Notes: a model not told the origin generated them from the letters alone. A stretch of DNA of 64,000 nt from Planctomycetota bacterium (GCA_016195405.1 JACPZP010000052.1:16835-80834); one strand, 5' to 3'; counted from the first letter of the stretch, positions 18,686 through 29,779 are shown. Program-made: numbers and translations.

Positions 18686-20080
18686 TCACCGTGCCGGCGT
18701 GCTTCGCGCTGGAAGGTTCAGTGGACTCATCGTCTCGGGTCTGGCCCCCCGACGGCCCAAAGCGACTTGAGACTGCTCTCGGAAGGAAGCGACCTCCGTT
18801 GCTTCCTCAACAAGCGTAGCGTTGGAACCGTTGTGGGACCCTCCAACGAAGGTCCATCGGAAAGGGAAGAAAACAAGTCCAAATCGCGATTCAACTCCCC
18901 GGCCGGTTCCGTAGAAATCGGACGGCTCCAAATCGAGCCGAGCGACATTGTCAAGGACGTCGTGTCCCTCGTTGTAGCTTGCCATCCCAATCCCAAGGTA
19001 ATACGATCCGGGCATGAGATTGAGGAAATCGATCTCAAGGTCGATGCTTCCGCTGCCCTTGCGGGCCAACGGGATTGCCTGATTCGTGGTCCATGAGTTC
19101 ACATCGGCGACGAGAGTCCCGAGATTCGAGCGTATTCGCAGCGCGAAGTAGAGATTGGGAATGTCTCTTTGGCACTCGTAATGGAAACGGACCCGCAGCG
19201 AGTCGCCGCTTCGAACGATGTGTTGTCCGTCGTCGCCCGCGTTCAGAAACTCCATTCGCAAGAAGCGGGCCGCGCCCGTGCCTTGACGATGTTGAATCGC
19301 CGTGAGGTCGAGTGATTGCGCGTCCGCCGCCCCAAAGCTTTTCAGATACGCCTGGATCACCTCGCTCGTATCGCCATCCTGCTTGACGCGCCCATCCTCA
19401 ATCCAAATCGTTCGCTTGCAAAGGTTCTCAACGGCTGCCATGTTGTGTGAGACGAAAACGACGGTCCTGCCGCCGTCGCCCAAGTCGCGCATCGCCCCCA
19501 GGCACTTTCTCTGAAAGCCGACATCGCCGACGGCGAGCACCTCATCGACAAAAAGGACATCCGTGCTAAGGTGAGCGGCCACCGAAAAGCCGAGCCGCAT
19601 GCGCATGCCGCTGGAATAGCGCTTGATGGGCGTGTCGAGAAAGCCATTGATGTCGGCGAACTCGATGATCTGTTCCATGGCGGCGTCGATCTCGCGCTTC
19701 TTCATACCCAGGATCGAGCCATTCAGATAGATGTTCTCGCGGCCGGTTAACTCGTCGTGGAATCCAGTGCCGACTTCCAACAGCGAACCGACTCGTCCCC
19801 GGACATCGATGCGGCCGGACGTCGGGTACGTGATTCTAGACAGTATCTTGAGAAGGGTGCTCTTGCCGGCGCCATTTCGGCCAATCAGCCCGACAATCTC
19901 GCCGCGCTCGATTCCAAGAGAGACGCCGTCGAGCGCTCTTTTGACGGTCGGTTCAGGCCCTTTCGTACGCCGTACTAGCCTGGAAAAGGCGCCCATCAAG
20001 GCGTCGCGCAGCATCGTGTTTCCTGCTTCGCCGAGCCGGTAGTGCTTGGAGACGTTATCGACCACGATCGATCGCGGCAT
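18686..20080 (-). CDS. ABC transporter ATP-binding protein, polysaccharide export (Wzt-like)
   Basis: The 464-aa protein has an ABC nucleotide-binding domain with Walker A GLIGRNGAGKSTLLK, signature YSSGMRMRLGFS, Walker B DVLFVDEVLAVGD and switch His in VFVSHNM. This is the TagH/Wzt clade. From about residue 270 a beta-rich C-terminal domain resembles the carbohydrate-binding domain of Wzt, which recognises the chain terminus before export. It should work with the TagG-like permease at 37049-37930, although the genes are 17 kb apart on the same strand. I moved the start to ATG 20080, which has GGAG six bases upstream and begins MPRSIVVDNVSKHYR as family members do. Confidence 0.95.
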   Translation of the reverse strand: MPRSIVVDNVSKHYRLGEAGNTMLRDALMGAFSRLVRRTKGPEPTVKRALDGVSLGIERGEIVGLIGRNGAGKSTLLKILSRITYPTSGRIDVRGRVGSLLEVGTGFHDELTGRENIYLNGSILGMKKREIDAAMEQIIEFADINGFLDTPIKRYSSGMRMRLGFSVAAHLSTDVLFVDEVLAVGDVGFQRKCLGAMRDLGDGGRTVVFVSHNMAAVENLCKRTIWIEDGRVKQDGDTSEVIQAYLKSFGAADAQSLDLTAIQHRQGTGAARFLRMEFLNAGDDGQHIVRSGDSLRVRFHYECQRDIPNLYFALRIRSNLGTLVADVNSWTTNQAIPLARKGSGSIDLEIDFLNLMPGSYYLGIGMASYNEGHDVLDNVARLDLEPSDFYGTGRGVESRFGLVFFPFRWTFVGGSHNGSNATLVEEATEVASFREQSQVALGRRGARPETMSPLNLPARSTPAR

Positions 20081-20178
20081 ATTAAACTCCGTCTTGATTC
20101 TTAGAAAACTTCGAGAAGGTGAAGACACAACGATACATGAGGGGAAAGAAGCTTTTCGGCATTCGCGGCGCTTGGCAG

Positions 20179-21315
20179 TCAGCTCTCATCTGGCCAGAAG
20201 CGCGCCAGCGGAAATGGCTCCACGATTTTCAGCACACGGCGAATGGAATCCGCCGGCATTTCTTGCTTCCAGGCGATTTCCGGCCGCTTCGAACGACGAG
20301 AAACAGAATAGTACATTTTTTTGCGCCCTAATAGGGCGCGCAGCCAGCTTCCGCCTGGCCGCGTAGAGCGCCCCAGATAGTCCTGACTCTGAGAACTCAT
20401 GCGGAGTCCCAACCAAGTGAAATTCTCGTCGATGACCTCCGGCAGTTGGCGCACCAGGGAGCAATAGGTAACAATCTTCCACCGCTTGTCGGTGGACCAG
20501 CTCGGAACTTCGCGATTAGTCGCGAGCCAGGTAAGGGCTGCAAATTCATCCTCGCGCAGCGCGTTGACGTCCCTTTCGTGGTAGCCGAGCCGTTCGAGGA
20601 AGTCGCGTGCGGACTTCCAAAACGCCGGACGTGAGATTCGGGCCATCGCTCCGATCTTCTGGCCACGGAGCACGGAGTTGACGACGCCGCACGGATGCCT
20701 TAAGAGCACGATGCTCCGCGCGTCGAGCGCATCGACCAGCGGGCGCGCGAAGTTCTCAAGACTGTCCTTGACCAAGACCATGGCCGCTTGACTTGGACGC
20801 GGTCCAACCAAAATCGAGGCCGGCAGCCGCATCAGTTTGCTGAGCCCCCAAAGCAAATTTTGTGCGTGCGCAAACCTCGTAAAGCTCTTGGGAAAATAAG
20901 GGGTATGCGAAAACCGGACACACTTGGCAACGAGTTGGTTGACGATCTTCACACGGCCGTCGGGGGCCAGCGGTTTGCCGGAGCGAAGAGTGGAGATCGC
21001 GTCGTGAAGCAACAGGCCATGCCCTTTACTGATCGGTTCGTGAATGTAGACGACGCCAGGGTCGGAGTCGATAAGCTTCGCGAGCCACGTGGTTCCGGAG
21101 CGTGCAGAGCCAAAGATGAACGTCAAGGCAGGCCGATTGGCAACCACGACGTCGAGTCCGTCGCCGACACTATCTTCCACGGAGATACAAGACTCTTCAG
21201 ACTGAGGCTTTGCCGAGTTGTCTGCGGTCGCCACCTGCGCCGCCTGTCCCGCATGGGCGACAACTTCAGACTCCGAAGAATCGACTTCTCCGCAAAGCTT
21301 GGCTTTGGCAGTCAT
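20179..21315 (-). CDS. Sulfotransferase family protein
   Basis: From ATG 21315 the product is 378 aa. The 5'-phosphosulfate loop is FIFGSARSGTTWLAKLI, the 3'-phosphate site lies in SIVLLRHPCGVVNSVL, and FLERLGYHERDV follows. These are the PAPS-binding elements of carbohydrate sulfotransferases. Its position in the locus suggests that the exported glycan carries sulfate. The enzyme would act in the cytoplasm. The first 55 residues are polar and low in complexity and precede the catalytic domain. ATG 21315 was preferred because GGGAG stands eight bases upstream; longer frames open at a TTG at 21411 or an ATG at 21405. Confidence 0.9.
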   Translation of the reverse strand: MTAKAKLCGEVDSSESEVVAHAGQAAQVATADNSAKPQSEESCISVEDSVGDGLDVVVANRPALTFIFGSARSGTTWLAKLIDSDPGVVYIHEPISKGHGLLLHDAISTLRSGKPLAPDGRVKIVNQLVAKCVRFSHTPYFPKSFTRFAHAQNLLWGLSKLMRLPASILVGPRPSQAAMVLVKDSLENFARPLVDALDARSIVLLRHPCGVVNSVLRGQKIGAMARISRPAFWKSARDFLERLGYHERDVNALREDEFAALTWLATNREVPSWSTDKRWKIVTYCSLVRQLPEVIDENFTWLGLRMSSQSQDYLGRSTRPGGSWLRALLGRKKMYYSVSRRSKRPEIAWKQEMPADSIRRVLKIVEPFPLARFWPDES

Positions 21316-21617
21316 CAACAAAGCTCCCGGCAGCATTGACCTGACATCTATTCTCAATCGACGGCAAGTCCGAAGCATCACCCGGGCAGATTCGTTCTGG
21401 CCCATCGACAAACGCTATTACGTTCGGGACTTGTATTTCTAATTGGAAGCATCAAAGATCGGAGGTCCCAACGCCGCCGTTAGGGCTCCGGCGAGGAAAA
21501 GCGGCTGGTGTGCTTGTTTGCTGGTCCTATCCTGCTCTTGCGAGGACTATCATCGTATTAGTTTGCTTGGTGTTCGCAACAGAATTCTCATTAATAAACA
21601 GTTAAGAGCGATCCGTA
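21316..21617. other. Gene-free spacer between epimerase and sulfotransferase genes
   Basis: This stretch lies upstream of the sulfotransferase start and downstream of the epimerase stop on the minus strand. It may hold a promoter for the sulfotransferase/Wzt group, and its central part is more AT-rich than the surroundings (around 21575-21610). No convincing hexamer pair, hairpin or repeat was found. Part of it could encode an alternative N-terminus of the sulfotransferase. Confidence 0.4.
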
Positions 21618-22667
21618 TCAGGCGTCGGCCAGGGCCGGTGTCAAATCCAGCCGCCGCAGAGAGTTGTCGAGCCGGCCTTCGCTCTGCATCAGCTTGATCC
21701 GCTTGATGCGGAGGTATTTTGTTCCTAGGAATTCGGCCTCCGTCAACCGGTGTCGGCGGTAAGCGTCATACAGTTGCTCGACTCCGCGCCGGACTGTCCA
21801 TTGTGGGCGGTACTGAGGGAGGGTTCGAGCGATTTTGCCACAATCCACCCGGTAACAACGCAGGTCGGGGCCGCCCCCCGCGGCATACTTCACCACGCTT
21901 CCTGAGACCGCCTCGCAGACCATGTCGGCGACCTCGCGGATCCGATAGTTCTCCTCGCTCCTGCCCACATTGAACGCTTGGTTGTGGACTAGCTCGCGCG
22001 GCGCGTGCAGCACCGCCAGGAACGCTCGACAAATATCTTCCACGTGAACGAGCGGCCGCCAAGGCGTCCCGTCACTTTGAATCAGCACCTCGCCGGTGGT
22101 GTAGGCGAAGCCCACCAGACTATTGACCACGAGGTCGACGCGCAGATACGGGGAGAAGCCGTATGCGGTGGCGTTGCGCAAGTAGGTCGGGCTGAAGTCA
22201 TCGTCAGCGAGCTGGATCAGGTCTCTTTCGGCCCGCACCTTCGACTCGCCGTAGGGCGTGACCGGATTGAAGGCCGCTTCTTCCGTCACCGGCTCGTCGC
22301 CGGCCACTCCGTATAAGCTGCACGAGGAGGCATAGAGGAAACGCGGCACCCCGGCGTCCTTGGCCAGTTCCGCCAACCGGACCGAAGAGCGATGGTTGAT
22401 GTCGAAGGTGCACTCAGGGTTGAAGTTTCCCAATGGGTCGTTGGACAAGGCAGCCAAATGCACAACGGCGTCAAAGCCCACCAAGTCGGACCGCTGCACG
22501 TCGCGCAAATCGAGCCGTTTCATCGGCATCCCCGCGGGCGGCTCACCAAGCGTACAGCCTTCAAACAGGCAATTGTCCAGCCCGACTACATGGTGACCAG
22601 ACGCGCGGAACATCGGCGCCATGACGGAACCGATGTATCCTTTGTGGCCTGTCAAAAGCACTTTCAT
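21618..22667 (-). CDS. NAD-dependent epimerase/dehydratase (extended SDR)
   Basis: The 349-aa protein begins [19 protein letters not shown], an extended-SDR GxxGxxG nucleotide-binding motif. It has [11 protein letters not shown], the Ser pair in YASSCSLYG and the catalytic YxxxK in [10 protein letters not shown]. The [18 protein letters not shown] region is the usual substrate-side motif of UDP- or GDP-sugar epimerases. It probably isomerises or dehydrates a nucleotide sugar for the glycan, but no TDE dehydratase motif is present, so epimerase or reductase is likelier. ATG 22667 was chosen because it puts the nucleotide motif at the N-terminus and falls after the stop of the giant upstream gene. 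The last 40 residues are basic and unusual. Confidence 0.92.
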   Translation of the reverse strand: MKVLLTGHKGYIGSVMAPMFRASGHHVVGLDNCLFEGCTLGEPPAGMPMKRLDLRDVQRSDLVGFDAVVHLAALSNDPLGNFNPECTFDINHRSSVRLAELAKDAGVPRFLYASSCSLYGVAGDEPVTEEAAFNPVTPYGESKVRAERDLIQLADDDFSPTYLRNATAYGFSPYLRVDLVVNSLVGFAYTTGEVLIQSDGTPWRPLVHVEDICRAFLAVLHAPRELVHNQAFNVGRSEENYRIREVADMVCEAVSGSVVKYAAGGGPDLRCYRVDCGKIARTLPQYRPQWTVRRGVEQLYDAYRRHRLTEAEFLGTKYLRIKRIKLMQSEGRLDNSLRRLDLTPALADA

Positions 22668-22683
22668 CTCTGTTTTCCCCATA

Positions 22684-25600
22684 TTAACGGCGACCGGGGA
22701 AGGAGTCCAAGACCAGATCGCCCATCGAGAATAAGACATCGTTCGCGCGAAGCTGCTCCAGGCTTACCGGCTGCAAGCGCGCCGCCCCGGTGGCAGCCTT
22801 GACAGTTACGCCCGCCGGCTTCGCCAGAGTGACGGGCGGGATTGGGAATTGCTCAACGCTAGAGGCCAAACTGGGACCATGAGCGAGATTGCTTGCGGGA
22901 GAAGCTTGTTGCATCCGCGAGAAAATCAACGCCGCGAGTCGTGGATTGACCGCGTCTGCTGTGGATACCAGAGTCGCTTGAGGCACGCTCGCAGCTCCGA
23001 ACGACTGAGCGGACTGTGAAGCGCCGACAGCGGCGTTCATGTCGGCTTGAATTTGCGCCTGGCTCAGGGCGATGTTGTAGATGCGGACTTCGTCGATCAA
23101 TCCTTGGAAGTATTCGCCCCAGACGGCGTTACTGCCAATGGTGAGCGCGCCCGTGGATATCAAGGCGCTGCCGCTCACCGCGGTCGAGGCCGCCAAGGCG
23201 CCGTTGATGTACAGCTTCATGGTGGCGCCGTCGTAGGTGCCTGCCAAATGCGTCCAGACATTTGTCGGCAGGACGCTGGAGGCCATCGGGCCCAGGTCGT
23301 CGGCTTGGGCCGTGCTGATGAAGACACCCGGATTGGGGCTATTGGAGCTATAGAGCCCATAGGTCATTTCGCCCGGCCGTGCCTTCAAGATCACATTGCG
23401 CCAGGAATCCGTCCGCGCGGGATTGACCCAAGCTTCCAAGGTCATGCTCGTGGTTAAGTCCAGCGAGTTGGCGTCGGCGATCGTGACTCTTGAGCTTGAA
23501 CCATTGAACGATAGTGCGCCGCCGAATTTGCCGCCGGTCGTCCAAGTTGTATTGCTGAGCGTGCCGTTGTTGGCAAAGCCGGAACTGTCGGTAGTCGTCG
23601 TGCCGCTGCCTTCATTGAAGCCCATGGCGAGGACGAGGCCGGTCGGCTGCACGTTGGTGACCGTGATGTTGACGCCCGCCGAGGTCGTTGCGTTCCCGCT
23701 CGCATCTCGAGCCCGAGCGGTCAAGACATGATTGCCGTTCGTAGCTGACGTCGTGTCCCAAGTTATCGAGTAAGGCGCGGTCGTGTCTTCCGTGCCGAGA
23801 ATATTGCCGTCGAGGAAAAACGTCACGCCGGCGACGGCGACGTTATCCGCGGCATTGGCGCTAATACTAATGCTACCGAAGACGGTTGATCCATCTGTGG
23901 GTGCGGTGATATTGACCGTCGGGAAAGTCGTATCGCCCAAGACGGCAACGCTGGCTTCGTTCGAGGGCGCGCCGACGTTGCCGGCAACATCTTGCGCGGT
24001 GACGCGATAGTAGTAGCTGCCCGCCGCTAAGCCCGTGTCGACATAACTCGTAGTTGTCGGCTGGGCAATTCGATTGGCTACGCTGGGAGCGAACCCGGAT
24101 ATCGTCGAGCGATAAACGTTGTAGCGAACGACGCCGGTATTGTCGGTGGCGGCGGTCCAACTCAAGGATGCGGAGCCGGTGCTGCCGGTTCCCGACAAGT
24201 TGGAAGGCGCCGACGGCGCTTGCGTGTCTTCGGAAGGAGCGGGCAAACGTACGAACGGGGCGATCGAAGGCACGCCGTTCTTGTTGATGATAAACAACAT
24301 GTAATAGCCGGGCGGGGCCACGTTGTTGTCGGCCGGCGACAGCACATTGAGGCCGCCAGCGCCTTGCGTGAAGGACAGCGGGATGAAGCGCTGGTCCATG
24401 TTGTTGGCATGCGTGTCCGCGCCGTTTTGAATGAGTGCAACAGATGCAATGTCTGCAGCATCCGGCGTCGCGATGAAGAAATTCGAGTTGAAACCGAGGG
24501 TCGTAGGCGCTGAGGTAATCGTTGGGCGAGCGCCTTTGAAGAGGTAGGACGGCGAATAGATTTCCGCGTTAAGATAGTCGGCTGTGGTAACGCCGTTGCG
24601 GCCGCCGCCTGCGGACAGCACCCGTCCGTCGGGAAGCAAGAGTGCGCTGGAATGGTACATGCGCGGCGTTTTCTCGCTGGCCATGGTCGACCATGTTTGC
24701 GTGACCGGAGACCACATCTCGGCCGGCAGCACCGCTTCACTGGCGTAGAAGCCGTCGATTTGACTCGATCCGCCGATCGCCAAAACGTTGCCGTCGGGCA
24801 GCACGGTCAGATTGAGGTGGGTGCGAGCATAGGCCATCGATGAGGTTTGCTGCCAGGCGGGCGACGCCTGATTCATGTCGATGAAGTAGGTGGTTGCGGC
24901 GGAAGGTCCGACGTTGAGAGAATCGGGCGTCCGGTAGGAACTGCCCGCTTTCATTATTTTACCGGGCTGGTACATAACCGCGCTGCCGCCGTCGAGCAAT
25001 CGCGGATCGACCACGGTCCACGTCTGGGTGTTCACGTCCAACATCGAAGTCGCCATCGTCATTTCGTCCGAGCCGGCGGCGAGGACCTTGCCGTTGGGCA
25101 GGACGAACATGAACGGGTAGTTGGCGATGTTCTGGCTGGCGCCGCTTAGAACAGTCCATGTGTTCGTGATCGGATCATAGACTTCCGGGATCGGATCGTA
25201 ACTGTTGACGGTGCGGTCGGATCCCGAGGTCACCAGCACACGCCCATCGGGCAGCGTGGTAGCGGTGGGGTAGTAGCGCAGATAGGTCATGTCGGGCAGA
25301 TTCGTCCACTGCAACGTGTCCGGATTGAACATGTAGGCGTATTCCTGACCCACGAAGTTTGGATCATTGCACTCGTGGCCTCCGACGATCATCACGCGAC
25401 CATCGGCAAGCACGGTCATGCCCGTGCAGAATATGTCTTTCGCGAGGGCGGGATCAGGAACTGGCGTTGCCGTGAATATTCCAGTGGCTGGATCCCAAAC
25501 GCGGGTCGATTCGTTGCCAATGCAATTGGGTCCGCCATCCCACATGAGAATCTTGCCGTTCTTGAGGAGAACCATGTTGATGGCAACGAGCGGCCAGTTC

Positions 25601-27810
25601 ATCACGGACGACCATTGGCCGACCGCTGCCGGGTCATTGGCGTTGGTGACGTTGACGGTGATAGCAGTGGAAACGGTGCTATTGGCGGCGGCATCACGGG
25701 CTCGCGCGGAAAGCGTGTGGGAACCGTTGGCCACGCTCGAAGAGTTCCATGAATACGAATACGGGGCGCTGGTGTCTTCTGGTCCAACGGCCACCCCGTC
25801 AAGCAGGAATTGCACCCCAACTACGCCGACATTGTCGGAAGCGTTGGCATTCAGAGTAACTGTGCCCGCGACCAAAGCCCCATCCGCCGGCGCCGTCATA
25901 TTGACGGTAGGCGGCGTGGTGTCGCTAGCTGTTACCGTGAAGTTGATCGCGAGCGCGTCTGTTCCCGCAATGGGCGAGCGATTGGTCGCTACCAACACGC
26001 CATTAAGAGTGTGCGGGCCAGGCGCCACGTTCGAAATCGACAGCGATCCGTTGAAATCGAAGTCCTCGTAGAGCTGCGGATTGCCATCCAACGTGAACTG
26101 CGCGTGATCGACGCCGGTCAAGTCGCCGGTCGACGTGTAAGTCACGGCGATATTCGGTCCCGTAATGGAGGTGTTGTTAGCTGGGGCGGTGATGACGAGT
26201 TGCGGCACCACATTCACCGAAACAGTGGCGGATGTCGTGAGGTTGCCCGCGGCATCCCGGGCTCGAGCTGACAGAGTATGCGTGCCGCGCGATGCTGTGG
26301 CCGTATTCCATGAAACCGTATACGGTGCGACCGTGTCCTCGGCTCCGAGCGTGGCGCCATCCAACAAGAACTGAACGCCGGCGACGCCGACATCGTCCGA
26401 TGCATCGGCACTGAGGATGACGGTTCCTGTCACCGTCGTTCCGTCCGCCGGGGCGGTCATCGCGACCGTGGGGGGAATCGTGTCGGGGGCCGGCGTCGTC
26501 GCTGTCGCCGTGGCCGAATAGGCGCTCAGATTGCCCGCGGCGTCGGTGGCGCGCACTTGATAGTTGTAGACTGTGCCGGCGGTCAACCCCGTATTGCTGA
26601 AGGTCGTTCCGGTGGTCGTCGCAATCTGTGAGAAGCTGGTGCTTCCCGCGCCTTGCGACCGCTCGATGAGGTAATTGGTGACGCCGACATTGTCCGTTGA
26701 CGCTGTCCAACTCAAGTTGATTTGGGTCGTGCTCACAGGCGTCGCGGCAAGATTGCTCGGCGTGGTCGGTGCTTGTGTGTCCGACGTCGTCGCCGTCGCG
26801 GTGGCCGAATACGCGCTGAGGTTGCCTGCGGCATCGGTAGCGCGCACACGGTAGTTGTAGACGGTGCCTACCGTCAGTCCCGTATTGCTGAAGGTGGTTC
26901 CGGTGGTCGTCGCTATTTGTGAGAAGCTGGTGCTCCCGGCGCCTTGCGAGCGCTCGATTAGATAATTGGTGACGCCGACGTTGTCCGTTGACGCCGTCCA
27001 GCTCAAATTGATCTGAGTCGTGCTCACGGCCGTCGCGGTGAGATTGCTCGGCGCAATCGGCGGCTGCGTATCAGAGACGGCGCCGATCGGCGTATTCATG
27101 TCCGTCTGAATCTGGGCCTGGGTCAAGGCCACGTTGTAAATGCGGACTTCGTCGATCAAGCCGCTAAAGTACTCGCCCCAAACGGCGTTGCCGCCGATTC
27201 GAAGAGCGCCCGTTGAGGCCAGGATGCTGCCGCTGACGGCACTGCTTCCTGCCAGGACCCCGTTGACGTATAACCGCATGGTGGAACCGTCATAAGTGCC
27301 CGCCAGGTACGTCCAGGCGTTCTTGGCCAGCGTGCTGTTCGCCATCGGGCCTTGGTCGGCGGCGGCGCTCGTGCTGATGAAGACGCCGGGATTGGGATTG
27401 TTGGAGCTATACAGTCCGTAGGCCAATCCGCCGGGCCGTTCCTTCAAGATCACGTTCCGCCAGGAGGTCGTCACCGTCGGGTTGACCCAAGCCTCTAGGG
27501 TCATGGCCGACGACAAGTGCAGGGAGTTCGAGTCGTTGATGTTAACCCGCGCGCTGGTTCCATTGAATTTAAGCGCCGCGCCATATTTGCCCGCGGCCGA
27601 CCAGGTCGCGCTCGCAATGGAACCGGCATTGGCGTTGCCCGAGGCGTCGGCCACGGTTGTCCCTGCGCCCTCGTTGAACGAATACGCGGCTACCAATGCG
27701 GGAGCAGTGCGATCCTCCAGCAATTCCAAGTTTGGTCGTACGAGGATTTGTCGGCGCAGCGCTTTTCGTTGAGCAACTCGGAACAGATCTGACAGCCGTC
27801 TTGCGGGCAT
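22684..27810 (-). CDS. Secreted multidomain protein with AA5-like copper-radical oxidase core
   Basis: The 1708-aa protein opens with a basic leader and [11 protein letters not shown], a planctomycete extracellular-protein signature. Domains are LamG (about 37-234), two near-identical FN3 domains (246-439), three Ig-like domains (440-724), a kelch-type galactose/glyoxal-oxidase domain with a DUF1929-like end (734-1190), FN3 (1192-1292), Ig-like (1292-1390), a second LamG (1394-1590) and a tail. The oxidase core keeps counterparts of the galactose oxidase residues Cys228, Tyr272, Tyr495, His496 and His581: Cys795 (FCTG), Tyr847 (RYYPT), Tyr1052/His1053 (RMYHSSALL) and His1134 (THANNMDQR). It could oxidise primary alcohols of surface sugars. 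There is no PEP-CTERM-like C-terminus. ATG 27810 begins [10 protein letters not shown]. Confidence 0.88.
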   Translation of the reverse strand: MPARRLSDLFRVAQRKALRRQILVRPNLELLEDRTAPALVAAYSFNEGAGTTVADASGNANAGSIASATWSAAGKYGAALKFNGTSARVNINDSNSLHLSSAMTLEAWVNPTVTTSWRNVILKERPGGLAYGLYSSNNPNPGVFISTSAAADQGPMANSTLAKNAWTYLAGTYDGSTMRLYVNGVLAGSSAVSGSILASTGALRIGGNAVWGEYFSGLIDEVRIYNVALTQAQIQTDMNTPIGAVSDTQPPIAPSNLTATAVSTTQINLSWTASTDNVGVTNYLIERSQGAGSTSFSQIATTTGTTFSNTGLTVGTVYNYRVRATDAAGNLSAYSATATATTSDTQAPTTPSNLAATPVSTTQINLSWTASTDNVGVTNYLIERSQGAGSTSFSQIATTTGTTFSNTGLTAGTVYNYQVRATDAAGNLSAYSATATATTPAPDTIPPTVAMTAPADGTTVTGTVILSADASDDVGVAGVQFLLDGATLGAEDTVAPYTVSWNTATASRGTHTLSARARDAAGNLTTSATVSVNVVPQLVITAPANNTSITGPNIAVTYTSTGDLTGVDHAQFTLDGNPQLYEDFDFNGSLSISNVAPGPHTLNGVLVATNRSPIAGTDALAINFTVTASDTTPPTVNMTAPADGALVAGTVTLNANASDNVGVVGVQFLLDGVAVGPEDTSAPYSYSWNSSSVANGSHTLSARARDAAANSTVSTAITVNVTNANDPAAVGQWSSVMNWPLVAINMVLLKNGKILMWDGGPNCIGNESTRVWDPATGIFTATPVPDPALAKDIFCTGMTVLADGRVMIVGGHECNDPNFVGQEYAYMFNPDTLQWTNLPDMTYLRYYPTATTLPDGRVLVTSGSDRTVNSYDPIPEVYDPITNTWTVLSGASQNIANYPFMFVLPNGKVLAAGSDEMTMATSMLDVNTQTWTVVDPRLLDGGSAVMYQPGKIMKAGSSYRTPDSLNVGPSAATTYFIDMNQASPAWQQTSSMAYARTHLNLTVLPDGNVLAIGGSSQIDGFYASEAVLPAEMWSPVTQTWSTMASEKTPRMYHSSALLLPDGRVLSAGGGRNGVTTADYLNAEIYSPSYLFKGARPTITSAPTTLGFNSNFFIATPDAADIASVALIQNGADTHANNMDQRFIPLSFTQGAGGLNVLSPADNNVAPPGYYMLFIINKNGVPSIAPFVRLPAPSEDTQAPSAPSNLSGTGSTGSASLSWTAATDNTGVVRYNVYRSTISGFAPSVANRIAQPTTTSYVDTGLAAGSYYYRVTAQDVAGNVGAPSNEASVAVLGDTTFPTVNITAPTDGSTVFGSISISANAADNVAVAGVTFFLDGNILGTEDTTAPYSITWDTTSATNGNHVLTARARDASGNATTSAGVNITVTNVQPTGLVLAMGFNEGSGTTTTDSSGFANNGTLSNTTWTTGGKFGGALSFNGSSSRVTIADANSLDLTTSMTLEAWVNPARTDSWRNVILKARPGEMTYGLYSSNSPNPGVFISTAQADDLGPMASSVLPTNVWTHLAGTYDGATMKLYINGALAASTAVSGSALISTGALTIGSNAVWGEYFQGLIDEVRIYNIALSQAQIQADMNAAVGASQSAQSFGAASVPQATLVSTADAVNPRLAALIFSRMQQASPASNLAHGPSLASSVEQFPIPPVTLAKPAGVTVKAATGAARLQPVSLEQLRANDVLFSMGDLVLDSFPGRR
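26493..27074 (-). repeat. Two 291-bp tandem repeats encoding FN3 domains
   Basis: Units 26493-26783 and 26784-27074 are tandem copies of 291 bases (97 codons) within the giant secreted-protein gene. They encode FN3 domains that differ at only a few residues (for example AVSTTQIN against PVSTTQIN). DNA identity is visibly high but not perfect, and many differences are synonymous. This indicates a fairly recent duplication or ongoing gene conversion. Confidence 0.85.
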
Positions 27811-27867
27811 TCGCAGCTCCTTTGCATCGAGGGGATGAATGTAAGCTATGAAATCTTGGCGCCCTAC

Positions 27868-28524
27868 TCATTCCAGGACAGCTTTGCGACTGTAGAAACC
27901 TTCCGCGTACCGGGTCGGCGAATTGGCTTCCATGCCGCGAAGCCTCAGAATCGCCATGAAAGTGTGTTCATCGAACCAGTGCTTTTGTCTCTGGGAGCGA
28001 AAGCTCTCAATAATGATCCGCGTCTTCGTTCTACAGGTTGCTTCTTCCAAGGGAACGAAGAAATTGGGAGCTCCCATGTCGCCGTCGTACTTCGGGATTT
28101 CATATTCAAGGATCAGATGATCGCGGAAAGTGTTCCACGTTAGGTCGGAAATTGTCCGATGGTCTTGATGCCGGTCGTCCCGGTAGTGGGTAAGGACTAG
28201 ATCCGGGTCAAAATCTCGCTTAAGCGCCTCAAAATCGTCCTTGATCTGCGCGCCGACGTAAGGGAAGAAGCCATCCCGATAAGCATTGACAACAATCTCC
28301 TTCTCAGGCGCCTCGGCCAGAAAGGCCGCGGCACTCTCGCGGGCCTCGTGGGCACGGTCCGTGCTAGAACTGAAAACGACCCAGCGAACCATGGCGTTGG
28401 CGTACTGCTTAAGGAGAGTCAGGATCGTGCCGCCGCAACCGATCTCGATGTCGTCACAATGCGCTCCCAAACAGAGAATTCGAAGCGCCTGGTTAGAGGG
28501 CCCGCACAGGCTCAGGTGCCGCAT
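27868..28524 (-). CDS. PIG-L family deacetylase (LmbE-like)
   Basis: The 218-aa protein has the zinc-binding motif LGAHCDDIEIGCGG near the N-terminus and the second ligand cluster YRDDRHQDHRTI, as in PIG-L/LmbE N-acetylglucosamine deacetylases. It probably removes an acyl group from an N-acylated sugar, either in a nucleotide-sugar or lipid-linked precursor or in a modified residue. ATG 28524 overlaps the 3' end of the acyltransferase gene by 32 bases. Longer frames run further into that gene, and no strong ribosome-binding site distinguishes the starts. Pairing with an acyltransferase suggests swapping of an acyl substituent on a sugar. Confidence 0.92.
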   Translation of the reverse strand: MRHLSLCGPSNQALRILCLGAHCDDIEIGCGGTILTLLKQYANAMVRWVVFSSSTDRAHEARESAAAFLAEAPEKEIVVNAYRDGFFPYVGAQIKDDFEALKRDFDPDLVLTHYRDDRHQDHRTISDLTWNTFRDHLILEYEIPKYDGDMGAPNFFVPLEEATCRTKTRIIIESFRSQRQKHWFDEHTFMAILRLRGMEANSPTRYAEGFYSRKAVLE

Positions 28525-29740
28525 TGCTGAAAGACTCGCTGTGTGAAGAAACGATCTTAGTCGAGAGTGACGCCTCGCGATACTCAAAAAACCGCTTGAG
28601 CCCCAAAAAGTGCTTTTCGTATAGGTGGAAGCTCAGCCAAGCAGCCAAAAGGCTCGTCGTCAAGACCCAAAGCACCATAGCCGGCTTGACGATGAAGAGC
28701 GGAATCTCCGAAAGTGGGCCTGTGAAATGCACGGTGGCAAGCAAGATCAATGCATGGAAAACGTAAATCGCATAACTGTACTTACCGACAACCACGAGGA
28801 TCCGGCCCTCAAGAAACCGCCGCAGGTTGCTACCCTGCGCGGCATTCATGGCGAGCACGATAAGGGCTGCGAAAAATACAGCAAGAGCTGCAAGACCGAC
28901 GGTAAGCAACAGCGTCGCATCGACCGCAACATTGTGCTTGCTAAGATCCACGTCTGGGATGAAATGTCTCTGACCCAGTGCAAGTCCCAAAAGCAAGAAA
29001 CCAGACCCCGTTGCCACGCGTCCCGCCCAGCGCTGCAACGCGGCCCAGTCCGCATTGTTACGCCACGCCAAAGCCACGAACGCGCCGGCAAGCAATCCAT
29101 CCAGCCGGCAAGGCGTGGCGAAGAAGGCGAGCATCGGTTTCGTCGTACCCAAAACCAAAGCGACGCGCAACAGGAACGAAATGACGGTGGCGGCAACACA
29201 AAGCCGCATGAGGCTACGTCTACTTAGGGCCCAGATTGCCAGGGGCCAGACTAAATAGAAGTGTTCTTCGAGCGCCAGCGACCAAAAGTGATGCAAACTG
29301 CCAAGGGCCTGACCGGTCACGCCCACGCGGAAGTTGTAATAGTACAAGCCCAAGGATGCAGCATCCGGGCCCGAAATCGACAAGCGTTCGCAAAACGCAA
29401 ATGGAAGCTGTGGCAGAAGGACGATGGCTACTAACAAAAAACCAAAATAAAGCGGAAAAATCCGCAGTGTCCGCCGTGCGTAAAAGTTGAGGAAGTAGCG
29501 TTCATACCCCTTGGCGTCGAAGAGTATGCCGGTGATGAGAAATCCCGAGAGGACGAAAAACAAATCGACGCCGATCCATCCCCACCCGAACATCGTTGCC
29601 ACGGGCCCGTTGATGCGCCCGGGCATGAAGGGCCCGCCGAAAGCCCAATTCACGTGGCACATGATTACGAGGATGATCGCAATGCCGCGAACGCCATCCA
29701 ATGCCGGTATGTACCTCGCTCTCGCCCTGGAACCGTCCAT
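28493..29740 (-). CDS. Acyltransferase 3 family membrane protein (OafA/YrhL-like)
   Basis: The 415-aa protein is a multi-pass acyltransferase 3. It opens ARYIPALDGVRGIAIILVIMCH, with the family-typical basic residue after LDG and the catalytic His in CHVNWAF. GWIGVDLFFVLSGFLITGIL follows, then RRTLRIFPLYF and HHFWSLALEEHFYLVWPL. About ten hydrophobic segments are visible. Members O-acetylate or succinylate sugars on the periplasmic or cytoplasmic face using an acyl donor. The gene lies directly upstream of the PIG-L deacetylase, with overlap, and downstream of the RfbF-like gene. The acyl group and acceptor are unknown. Confidence 0.93.
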   Translation of the reverse strand: MDGSRARARYIPALDGVRGIAIILVIMCHVNWAFGGPFMPGRINGPVATMFGWGWIGVDLFFVLSGFLITGILFDAKGYERYFLNFYARRTLRIFPLYFGFLLVAIVLLPQLPFAFCERLSISGPDAASLGLYYYNFRVGVTGQALGSLHHFWSLALEEHFYLVWPLAIWALSRRSLMRLCVAATVISFLLRVALVLGTTKPMLAFFATPCRLDGLLAGAFVALAWRNNADWAALQRWAGRVATGSGFLLLGLALGQRHFIPDVDLSKHNVAVDATLLLTVGLAALAVFFAALIVLAMNAAQGSNLRRFLEGRILVVVGKYSYAIYVFHALILLATVHFTGPLSEIPLFIVKPAMVLWVLTTSLLAAWLSFHLYEKHFLGLKRFFEYREASLSTKIVSSHSESFSNAAPEPVRAL

Positions 29741-29779
29741 CGGGAACTTCTCTTGCGCGGCGAACGATCGAAATGCGGC

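Noticed and set aside
22684..22780. PEP-CTERM or dockerin tail at the C-terminus of the giant secreted protein
   Set aside because: The last residues end DSFPGRR with no preceding hydrophobic segment, so it is not a sorting signal.
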